20,320 nt of DNA from an uncultured Oscillospiraceae bacterium (GTDB taxonomy: Bacteria > Bacillota > Clostridia > Oscillospirales > Oscillospiraceae). The translations under genes were made by a program, and so were the position numbers. The DNA lies in NCBI GenBank assembly GCA_934565415.1, contig CAKTHQ010000038.1:1-20320 (forward strand). Direction: 5' to 3'. Shown in pieces: positions 6,607 to 13,602 of this stretch; within the stretch, counting starts at the first letter, position 1; each line of letters begins with the position of its first letter. Below the pieces are notes generated by a model that had not been told where the DNA came from, searched no databases, and worked only from the letters and a program-made list of their open reading frames with translations.

Positions 6607-9054
6607 ATGATTGCCGGTATTGCTATCGCATCCGCAACCTTCGCTATGGATAAGCCCTTTTCCTACCGGGTGCCGGAGGAACTGTCTCTTTCTCTGGGCC
6701 AGCGGGTTAAGGTCCCTTTTGGGAAGGGCAATGTCCGTACCGAGGGGATCGTCCTGTCTCTGACCCAGGGGGAGGAGGAAGGCCTGAAGAATGTGGAAGG
6801 GGTTCTGGATGAGGAACCTCTTCTTACCCCCTATCAGCTCCGTATGGCGGCCTTTTTGCGGGAGCGGTATTTCTGCACCTTTTACGATGCCGTAAGGGCC
6901 ATGCTCCCGGCTGGCTTCTGGTTCCGGCAGAAGGAGAATATTTGCCTTACCGAGGACCGCAGCTGGGAGGCGGCTGCCATCCGGAAGGAGGGGGCCAGGG
7001 AGGTGCTGCAATTTTTGCAGGATCGCGGTGGCCAATGTACAGCTGCAAACCTTTCCGGAGTGCTCCCGGAGGAAGAACAGCGGACGCAGGTGCTTGCGTA
7101 CCTGTCCCGGAAGAAATGGCTCCGGGCAGAAAAAGAGTATCTGAAAAAGGGCGGCGACAAATTAGAGCGCATTGCCGTTCTGGCGGCGCCGGTAGAGGCT
7201 GCCCTGGACTATGCCAGAAGCCGCCCAAAGGGTTCCGCCATGCAAAAAAGCGTCCTGGAGCTTATGTGCTCCGTAGGCGCCGCCAGCGTCAAGGACATCT
7301 GCTACTATACCGGGGCCTCTACGGCTACGGTAAACCGGCTGGAAGCCTTGGGTTACCTGCAATTTACCCAGCGGCAGGTACTTCGCTGCCGGGAAATTAA
7401 GCCTGCCCCTGTGGAAAAGCCCCTCGTTCTGAACGGGGAGCAGGAAAGCTGCTTCCGGGGCTTATCCGATCAATTAAGCCGGGAGACCCCGGGCGTGGCG
7501 CTACTGTACGGCGTCACAGGCTCCGGCAAGACCTCGGTATATATCAAAACCATTGGCTTGGTGCTGAGCCAGGGCAAGGCAGCGGTACTGCTGGTGCCGG
7601 AAATTGCCCTGACCCCCCAGCTCCTGGGTCTGATGGCTGCCTGGTTCGGGGACCAGGTAGCGGTGCTCCATTCCAGCCTGTCCGCCGGAGAACGCTTTGA
7701 CCAATGGAAGCGGGTTAAGGAAGGAAAGGCACGGGTGGTGGTGGGTACGCGCTCGGCAGTGTTTGCCCCCTGCCCCAATTTGGGGCTCGTAATCCTGGAC
7801 GAGGAGCAGGAGCATTCCTACAAATCCGAGAACAGTCCCCGGTACTCCGCCAAAGAGGTGGCCATCTGGCGGGGCTACAAGGAAAAGGCCCTGGTTTTGC
7901 TGGGGTCGGCCACGCCTTCCGTCGAAAGTATGTACCGGGCCAGGCAGGGGGAATATACCCTGTATCAGCTGAAAAACCGATTCAATGGCAAGGCACTTCC
8001 CGAAGTGGAGATTGTGGACCTGCGGCAGGAGCTGAAAATGGGCAACGGGTACAGCCTATCCTATCCTCTGCGCCAGGCCATTCACGATACCTGCGCTGCG
8101 GGAAAGCAGACGATTCTTCTGCTGAATCGCCGGGGGAACGCCCGGGCGCTGGTGTGCGTGGACTGCCGCCAGGCACCCGAGTGCCCCAGGTGCAGCGCCA
8201 GACTTACCTACCACAGCGCCAACAACCGGCTTATGTGCCACTATTGCGGCTACTCCCAGCCGGTGCCGGACCGTTGCCCCAAGTGCGGCGGTCCCCTGAA
8301 AACCGTTGGCATCGGCACCCAAAAGGCCCAGCAGGAATTGGGGGAGCTCTTTCCGGATGTGACGGTGGCCCGGATGGATGCGGACACCGTCAGCGCCGCC
8401 AATCCCCACGAGGTGATTTTGGATCGCTTTCGTCGGGGGGAAGAGCAGATACTCTTGGGCACTCAGATGGTTGCCAAGGGTTTGGACCTGCCCAATGTGA
8501 CATTGGTTGGGGCACTGGATGCAGACCTGAGCCTGTATTCCGGCTCCTTCCGGGCGGCGGAGACTACCTTTAATATGCTGACCCAAGTGGTGGGCCGGGC
8601 TGGACGGGGCGAATTTGCCGGCCGTGCCCTGATCCAAACTCTGACCCCCGGTAATAATGTGATTCAGCTGGCGGCCAGGCAGGACTACGATGGGTTTTAC
8701 GACCTGGAAATTGGTCTGCGCCGGGTTCAGAACCTGCCCCCCTTTGGGGATCAGGCCATAGTGGGCTTCCAGGGAGAGCAGGAGCAGCAGGTGCTGCTGG
8801 GTGCCGTCAAGTTCCGGGACAGTCTGCTGGAACTGGAGCACAGCCCGCAATGGAAGCTGGGCAGGATCACCTGCCTGGGCCCTGCCCCCAGCCCGGTGCC
8901 GAAGGTGAACTATCACTACCGCTACCGGCTGACCGTCCTGGGAAAAATGACCAGGGAGGTCCGGGCCGCTTTGGCATATTTGCTGCGGGCCTTTGGAAAA
9001 GACAGCAAAATGCGGGGTGTTTCCGCATTTATCGATATAAACGGATTCGAATGA
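6607..9054 (+). CDS. priA: Primosomal protein N' (PriA, replication restart helicase)
   Basis: A 3'-to-5' superfamily 2 helicase that recognises collapsed forks and reloads the replisome. The 815-aa protein has an N-terminal fork-binding domain (about 1-100), a winged-helix region (about 120-260), Walker A GVTGSGKT (302-309), the Walker B/DEAH-type motif, and GSATPS. A cysteine-rich zinc module follows (about 517-560, four CxxC pairs beginning C517/C520), then TQMVAKGLDLPNV and the QVVGRAGRG helicase motifs. The Walker B region reads DEEQEHSYK (D398-E-E-Q401), where most PriA proteins have DEEH. The start is ATG 6607, with GGGAGG at 6593-6598 and 8-nt spacing; TTG 6601 is too close. Length and motifs are complete. 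Confidence 0.97.
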   Translation: MIAGIAIASATFAMDKPFSYRVPEELSLSLGQRVKVPFGKGNVRTEGIVLSLTQGEEEGLKNVEGVLDEEPLLTPYQLRMAAFLRERYFCTFYDAVRAMLPAGFWFRQKENICLTEDRSWEAAAIRKEGAREVLQFLQDRGGQCTAANLSGVLPEEEQRTQVLAYLSRKKWLRAEKEYLKKGGDKLERIAVLAAPVEAALDYARSRPKGSAMQKSVLELMCSVGAASVKDICYYTGASTATVNRLEALGYLQFTQRQVLRCREIKPAPVEKPLVLNGEQESCFRGLSDQLSRETPGVALLYGVTGSGKTSVYIKTIGLVLSQGKAAVLLVPEIALTPQLLGLMAAWFGDQVAVLHSSLSAGERFDQWKRVKEGKARVVVGTRSAVFAPCPNLGLVILDEEQEHSYKSENSPRYSAKEVAIWRGYKEKALVLLGSATPSVESMYRARQGEYTLYQLKNRFNGKALPEVEIVDLRQELKMGNGYSLSYPLRQAIHDTCAAGKQTILLLNRRGNARALVCVDCRQAPECPRCSARLTYHSANNRLMCHYCGYSQPVPDRCPKCGGPLKTVGIGTQKAQQELGELFPDVTVARMDADTVSAANPHEVILDRFRRGEEQILLGTQMVAKGLDLPNVTLVGALDADLSLYSGSFRAAETTFNMLTQVVGRAGRGEFAGRALIQTLTPGNNVIQLAARQDYDGFYDLEIGLRRVQNLPPFGDQAIVGFQGEQEQQVLLGAVKFRDSLLELEHSPQWKLGRITCLGPAPSPVPKVNYHYRYRLTVLGKMTREVRAALAYLLRAFGKDSKMRGVSAFIDINGFE

Positions 9055-9069
9055 GAAGGAGAAATAGAC

Positions 9070-9543
9070 ATGGGACTGCGGAAGATCCTGACAGTAAAAG
9101 AGCCCTGCCTGCATAAGGTTTGCAGGCCGGTGGAAAAGTTTGACGGCAAGCTCCATAAGCTGCTGGACGATATGAAGGAAACCCTGTTGGATGCCAACGG
9201 CGTGGGCCTGGCTGCCCCCCAGGTGGGCATCCTCCGCAGAGTTGTGGTGGTGGATACCGGTGAGGAAATGCTGGAGCTTGTGAACCCGGAGCTTTTGGAA
9301 ACTGGCGGCGAGCAGGTGGGCAGCGAGGGCTGCCTCAGTGTTCCCGGCAAGTACGGCATCGTCAAGCGGCCCAACTATGCCAAAGTCCGGGCCCAGGACC
9401 GGGACGGCAATGTGTTTGAGGTAGAGGGCGAGGAGCTGATGGCCCGGTGCTTCTGCCATGAAATTGACCATTTGGACGGCATTGTGTATACCGAAATCAT
9501 GGAGCGCTTCCTGACGGAGGAAGAGCTGGCCGGGGAGGAATAA
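9070..9543 (+). CDS. def: Peptide deformylase
   Basis: A metal hydrolase that removes the formyl group from the N-terminal Met of new proteins at the ribosome. The 157-aa protein shows all three signature motifs: GVGLAAPQ (44-51), EGCLS (86-90, metal ligand C88) and HEIDH (130-134, metal ligands H130 and H134, catalytic E131). The segment SEGCLSVPG fits the form that uses Fe2+ or similar metal. The start is ATG 9070 with AAGGAGA 6 nt upstream. It is followed after 2 nt by fmt, its functional partner, so formylation and deformylation enzymes are made together. Confidence 0.97.
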   Translation: MGLRKILTVKEPCLHKVCRPVEKFDGKLHKLLDDMKETLLDANGVGLAAPQVGILRRVVVVDTGEEMLELVNPELLETGGEQVGSEGCLSVPGKYGIVKRPNYAKVRAQDRDGNVFEVEGEELMARCFCHEIDHLDGIVYTEIMERFLTEEELAGEE

Positions 9544-9545
9544 CC

Positions 9546-10454
9546 GTGCGCGTGGTATTTATGGGTACGCCGGATATTGCGGCTACCTGCCTGAAAAAAA
9601 TTCTGGCTGATGGCTTTGAGGTCGTCGGTGTATACACCCAGCCGGACCGGCCCAAAGGCAGAGGCATGAAGCTGACGGCCTCTCCCGTAAAGGAAGTGGC
9701 CGTGAATGCCGGGATTCCCGTCTTTCAGCCGGACACCTTCCGGGAGGAGGCAACGGTGGAGGAGCTGAAAGCCCTGAAGCCGGACATTTGCACCGTGGTG
9801 GCCTATGGCAGAATTCTCCCCCAGAAGGTGCTGGAGGTGCCTACCCGGGGCTGCATCAACATCCATGCCAGTCTGCTTCCCAAATATCGGGGTTCCGCCC
9901 CTTACCAGTGGGCAGTGCTGAACGGGGAGAAGGAGACCGGCGTTACCGCCATGTACCTGTGCCGGGAAATGGACGCCGGGGACATGATCGACAAGGCTGT
10001 CACCCCCATTGAGGAAAACGAGACTGCAGGCCAGCTTCTGGACCGGCTGGCGGTACTGGGAGCGGACCTTTTGAGCAAGACTCTGACCCGCTTTGCCCAG
10101 GGCCAGGTCGTTGGCGAAAAGCAGGACGAAAGCCTGGTTTCCTACGCCCCCATGCTGGACAAGAGCCTGTGCCCCATCGATTGGAATAAAACAGCCCGGC
10201 AGGTCCACAACCAGGTTCGGGGCCTGCAGCCCTGGCCGGTGGCAACCATGGAATTGAAGGGCAAGCTTTTTAAGGTCATTGATACCCGTGTGGTTCCCGG
10301 TAAGGGCACCCCCGGGGAAGTGCTGGGCCTGACCAAAACCGGCCTGACCATCGCCTGCGGAGAAGGGGCCGTGGAAATCCGGGTCCTGCAGGCCGAAGGC
10401 GGCAAGCGGATGAACGCGCCGGATTACTTCCGGGGCCACCCCCAGGATCTGTAA
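9546..10454 (+). CDS. fmt: Methionyl-tRNA formyltransferase
   Basis: Transfers a formyl group from 10-formyl-tetrahydrofolate to Met-tRNA of the initiator type. The 302-aa product begins RVVFMGTPDIA. It has the catalytic stretch INIHASLLPKYRGSAP (N105, H107) and the MDAGDM acid motif (143-146), followed by the C-terminal tRNA-binding domain with NQVRGLQPWP. The start is GTG 9546, 2 nt after the def TAA. The ribosome site lies in the def end (GAGGAAGAGC / GGGGAGGAA). GTG suits the exact N-terminus of the family. Its stop overlaps the next ATG by one base (TAATG). Confidence 0.97.
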   Translation: MRVVFMGTPDIAATCLKKILADGFEVVGVYTQPDRPKGRGMKLTASPVKEVAVNAGIPVFQPDTFREEATVEELKALKPDICTVVAYGRILPQKVLEVPTRGCINIHASLLPKYRGSAPYQWAVLNGEKETGVTAMYLCREMDAGDMIDKAVTPIEENETAGQLLDRLAVLGADLLSKTLTRFAQGQVVGEKQDESLVSYAPMLDKSLCPIDWNKTARQVHNQVRGLQPWPVATMELKGKLFKVIDTRVVPGKGTPGEVLGLTKTGLTIACGEGAVEIRVLQAEGGKRMNAPDYFRGHPQDL

Positions 10455-11767
10455 TGGGGGCCCGGGAGACGGCCTTCGGCACCCTGGCTGCCTGCCGCCG
10501 CCAGGGCGGCTGGTCCAATGCCGTATTAAAAGAGAGCATCCGCAAGGATAAGCTGGATGGCAGAGAGGCAGCCCTGGCCACTCGCCTGGTTTACGGCGTG
10601 GTGCAAAACCGCGGGCGGCTGGACTTCTACCTCAAGCAGCTGCTGAAGGGCAAGCTCAGAGACCTGCATCCTGCTACCCGGGACATCCTCCATTTGGGCC
10701 TTTACCAGATCTACGATCTGGACCGGATTCCGGACAGCGCCGCGGTGAACGAAGCGGTTGCGCTGGCGAAAAAGTATGTGCCCCAAAGTCAGGTGGGCCT
10801 GGTGAACGGCGTGCTGAGAAGCGCAGTGCGCACCAAGGGCAGCTTGCGGGAGCCCACCTCTTTCGAGGACAAATACAGCCACCCGGAGGCCCTGGTTTCT
10901 CTGCTGAAAGCCAATGTGCCCAAGGGAATGCTGGAGTCTATCCTGCAGGCGGACAACGCCGCCCCGGATACGGTCATCCAGGTAAATACCACCAAAACGG
11001 ATGCCGAGTCTTTGATAAAGCTGCTGAAAGACCAGAACGTGGAGGCCACTCCCCACAGCTGGATGGCGGACTGCCTGGTGCTCAGCGGCACCGGGAACCT
11101 GGAAAATTTGCCTGCCTTCCGGGAAGGATTGTTCTATGTCCAGGACCCGGCTTCCCGGCTCAGCGTCCGCTGCGCGGAGCTGCCAAAGGCAGGCGGCATC
11201 CGGTTGCTGGACTGCTGCGCCGCACCGGGCGGAAAAAGCTTTGCTGCGGCTATGGATATGGGGGGCAGGGGAACCGTTCTTTCCCGGGATGTGCATCCCC
11301 ATAAAATCGCACTCATCGAAAACGGGGCCAAGCGGCTGGGGCTGACAAACATTCAGGCCGGGGTCCAGGATGCGGCCCAATTTGTACCGGAGTGGCAGGA
11401 AGCCATGGATGTAGTCCTGGTGGACGCCCCCTGTTCCGGCCTGGGCATCATCCGGAAAAAGCCGGATATCCGCTGCCGGGATTTGGAAAGTACAAAAGAG
11501 CTCCCGGAGCTGCAAAAGGCCATTTTGTGGAATCAAGCCCGCTATGTAAAAAAAGGTGGCGTGCTGATGTATTCCACCTGCACCGTATTAAAACGGGAAA
11601 ATGAAGAGGTGGTGGCAGCATTTTTGGAAGCCCACCCGGACTTTTTCCTGGAAAAGCTGAATTTGCCGGAGATTTTTCCGGAAAATGATACGGGAATGCT
11701 GACCTTGTACCCAGGCCAGTGGGATACCGACGGATTTTTTATTGCCAGACTGCGGAGGAAGCTATGA
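10454..11767 (+). CDS. rsmB: 16S rRNA m5C967 methyltransferase RsmB
   Basis: Methylates carbon 5 of C967 (E. coli numbering) in 16S rRNA using S-adenosylmethionine. The 437-aa protein has an N-terminal NusB-like helical domain (about 1-130, with NAVLKE, RLVYGVVQNRGRLD and AVNEAVALAK). A Rossmann methyltransferase domain follows: SAM motif CAAPGGK (255-261), DAPCSGLG (PCSG at 326-329, C327) and STCT (C376). C376 and C327 match the two cysteines of RNA m5C methyltransferases. The start overlaps the fmt stop by 1 nt and the end overlaps rlmN by 4 nt (ATGA), so translation is probably coupled through all three genes. Confidence 0.95.
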   Translation: MGARETAFGTLAACRRQGGWSNAVLKESIRKDKLDGREAALATRLVYGVVQNRGRLDFYLKQLLKGKLRDLHPATRDILHLGLYQIYDLDRIPDSAAVNEAVALAKKYVPQSQVGLVNGVLRSAVRTKGSLREPTSFEDKYSHPEALVSLLKANVPKGMLESILQADNAAPDTVIQVNTTKTDAESLIKLLKDQNVEATPHSWMADCLVLSGTGNLENLPAFREGLFYVQDPASRLSVRCAELPKAGGIRLLDCCAAPGGKSFAAAMDMGGRGTVLSRDVHPHKIALIENGAKRLGLTNIQAGVQDAAQFVPEWQEAMDVVLVDAPCSGLGIIRKKPDIRCRDLESTKELPELQKAILWNQARYVKKGGVLMYSTCTVLKRENEEVVAAFLEAHPDFFLEKLNLPEIFPENDTGMLTLYPGQWDTDGFFIARLRRKL

Positions 11768-12792
11768 ATCTGAAAAACAACACCCTGCCGGAGCTGGGGG
11801 CCATTTTCAAAGAATTGGGCCAGCCCGCCTTCCGGGCCAAGCAGGTTTATAGCTGGCTCCACAAAGGGGCCCGGAGCTACGACGAAATGACGAATCTCCC
11901 CAAGGGCCTGCGGGATACCCTGGCGGAAACCTACCCCATTCAGGCCCCAAAGGTGGTGCGCAAGCAGGAATCCCAGCGGGACGGCACCATCAAGTACCTT
12001 TGGGAGCTGTCCGACGGCAACTGTGTGGAAACGGTGCTCATGCGCTATCACTACGGAAACACGGTTTGCATCTCTACGGAGGTTGGCTGCCGGATGGGCT
12101 GCGCCTTCTGCGCCTCAACCTTAGGCGGTCTGGTGAGGCGGCTGGAGCCCTTTGAAATGCTGGATCAGGTCCTTTTTACCCAGGTGGATTCCGGCCAGCC
12201 GGTTTCCCACATTGTGCTCATGGGCATCGGGGAACCCCTGGACAATTTCGACAACGTGATGCGCTTTTTGGAGCTGGTGAACAGCCCGGAGGGGATGAAC
12301 ATCTCCATGCGGCATATTAGCCTGAGTACCTGCGGCCTGGTGCCCAGGATTGACGAGCTGGCGAAGCGCAATTTGCAGCTGACCCTTTCCGTCTCGCTCC
12401 ATGCGCCCAATGATGAAATTCGCAATACCATTATGCCGGTGAATAAGGCTTATCCCAGCCAGGAGCTGATTGACGCCTGCCGCCGGTACTATGCGGCTAC
12501 CTCCCGGCGGATTTCCTTTGAATATGCCATGATCGGCGGCGTCAATGATTCCAAAGAAAACGCCAGGGAGCTTTTGCGGCGGATGAAGGGCCTGCCTTGC
12601 CACTTCAATTTGATTCCTTTGAACCATGTGGAGGAAAGCCCCTTAAAGCCCAGCACCAAGGAGGCCGTGGCCCAGTTCCAGAAGATACTGGAAGAGGGCG
12701 GTATCCCGGCCACCGTCCGCAGGACGCTGGGCGGCGATATTGACGCTTCCTGTGGGCAGCTGAGAAGAAAATACAACCGGGAGAAGGCGTAA
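11764..12792 (+). CDS. rlmN: Dual-specificity rRNA/tRNA adenine-C2 methyltransferase RlmN
   Basis: A radical SAM enzyme that methylates C2 of A2503 in 23S rRNA and A37 in some tRNAs. The 342-aa product has the cluster-binding motif CxxxCxxC (C109, C113, C116: CRMGCAFC), a GIGEPLDNFDNV segment and a C-terminal GGDIDASCGQLRR in which C330 matches the methyl-carrying cysteine. The start ATG 11764 lies in the ATGA overlap with rsmB; a longer frame to 11719 only reads into rsmB. GCGGAGGAAG just upstream is the ribosome site. Because A2503 C2 methylation is the housekeeping modification, this is not called as the related resistance enzyme Cfr. The order rsmB-rlmN-prpC matches Bacillus. Confidence 0.96.
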   Translation: MNLKNNTLPELGAIFKELGQPAFRAKQVYSWLHKGARSYDEMTNLPKGLRDTLAETYPIQAPKVVRKQESQRDGTIKYLWELSDGNCVETVLMRYHYGNTVCISTEVGCRMGCAFCASTLGGLVRRLEPFEMLDQVLFTQVDSGQPVSHIVLMGIGEPLDNFDNVMRFLELVNSPEGMNISMRHISLSTCGLVPRIDELAKRNLQLTLSVSLHAPNDEIRNTIMPVNKAYPSQELIDACRRYYAATSRRISFEYAMIGGVNDSKENARELLRRMKGLPCHFNLIPLNHVEESPLKPSTKEAVAQFQKILEEGGIPATVRRTLGGDIDASCGQLRRKYNREKA

Positions 12793-12823
12793 CTCCCAAG
12801 CCTTTGCCTGGGAGGGGAAGGCT
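12793..12823 (+). promoter_or_regulatory. Interleaved inverted repeats between rlmN and prpC
   Basis: CTCCCA (12793-12798) can pair with TGGGAG (12809-12814). AGCCTT (12799-12804) can pair with AAGGCT (12818-12823). The two 6-bp helices interleave, so they are either alternatives or a pseudoknot-like pair. They lie just before the strong prpC ribosome site (GGAGGG, 12834-12839). No T run is present. A role in setting prpC translation is only inference. Confidence 0.35.
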
Positions 12824-12844
12824 AGAAAAGAGAGGAGGGAACCC

Positions 12845-13576
12845 ATGCAAAGCTGGGGCCTGACAGATGTAGGCTGCGTCCGAAAACAGAACCAGGACGC
12901 CTTTCATATAGAAAAGCTGGACCGGCACAGTATGCTCTTTGTGGTTTGTGACGGTATGGGCGGCGCCAAGTCCGGAAACGTTGCCAGCTCCCTGGCGGCG
13001 GAGGTTTTCGTCCAGGAGGTCACCCGGAATTGGACGCCTCAGACGGACTGGGACAAATGCGACATGATTTTAAGGTCGGCGGTGAAGCTGGCCAACTTTA
13101 CGGTGTACGACCAGGCCTGCCAGTTTGAGGAATTTGCAGGCATGGGTACCACTCTGGTTGCCGCGGTGGTCCGGAAAAACCAGACCTCCATCATCAACGT
13201 AGGGGACAGCCGCTGCTATCATATTACAAGCGGCTCCATCCGCCAGATTACCAAGGACCATTCCGTGGTCCAGCTGATGGTGGACCGGGGGGAGCTGACC
13301 CCGGAGCAGGCGAAGACCTTCCCGGGAAAGAACCTTATTACCCGGGCGGTGGGGACCGAGCCCACCATTATGGCGGATATTTACAGGCAGGACCTGGAGA
13401 AGGGAAGCTTCCTGCTTCTGTGCTCCGATGGCCTGAGCAATATGCTGGATGATCAGGAGATTCTGTTTGAAGTGGTCCACGGGATGAAGAAGCAAAATTG
13501 CTGCAAGCGTTTGCTGGACATTGCCAAAATGCGTGGCTCTCCGGACAATGTAACGAGTATTCTGGTTTCTGTGTAG
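12845..13576 (+). CDS. prpC: PP2C-type Ser/Thr protein phosphatase PrpC
   Basis: Removes phosphate from Ser/Thr residues; partner of the kinase PrkC encoded next. The 243-aa cytoplasmic enzyme has the PPM metal-binding pattern: RKQNQD (D18), VCDGMGG (D36, G37), GDSR (120-123), CSDGLSN (D195) and SPDNVT (D234). It has no membrane segment. The start is ATG 12845 with GGAGGG 5 nt upstream. prkC begins 26 nt after the stop. The phosphatase-kinase pair followed by rsgA is the standard Firmicutes order. Confidence 0.96.
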   Translation: MQSWGLTDVGCVRKQNQDAFHIEKLDRHSMLFVVCDGMGGAKSGNVASSLAAEVFVQEVTRNWTPQTDWDKCDMILRSAVKLANFTVYDQACQFEEFAGMGTTLVAAVVRKNQTSIINVGDSRCYHITSGSIRQITKDHSVVQLMVDRGELTPEQAKTFPGKNLITRAVGTEPTIMADIYRQDLEKGSFLLLCSDGLSNMLDDQEILFEVVHGMKKQNCCKRLLDIAKMRGSPDNVTSILVSV

Positions 13577-13602
13577 CGGGTCTGAAAGGAGCTGAATTCA
13601 AT

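Noticed and set aside
8056..9471. 471-codon minus-strand open frame over priA and def
   Set aside because: It is fully antisense to motifs of PriA and Def and has no family features or ribosome site context.
11764..12792. RlmN read as a Cfr-type resistance methyltransferase
   Set aside because: Location in the rsmB-rlmN-prpC housekeeping order and the family-typical sequence fit RlmN. Nothing points to Cfr.
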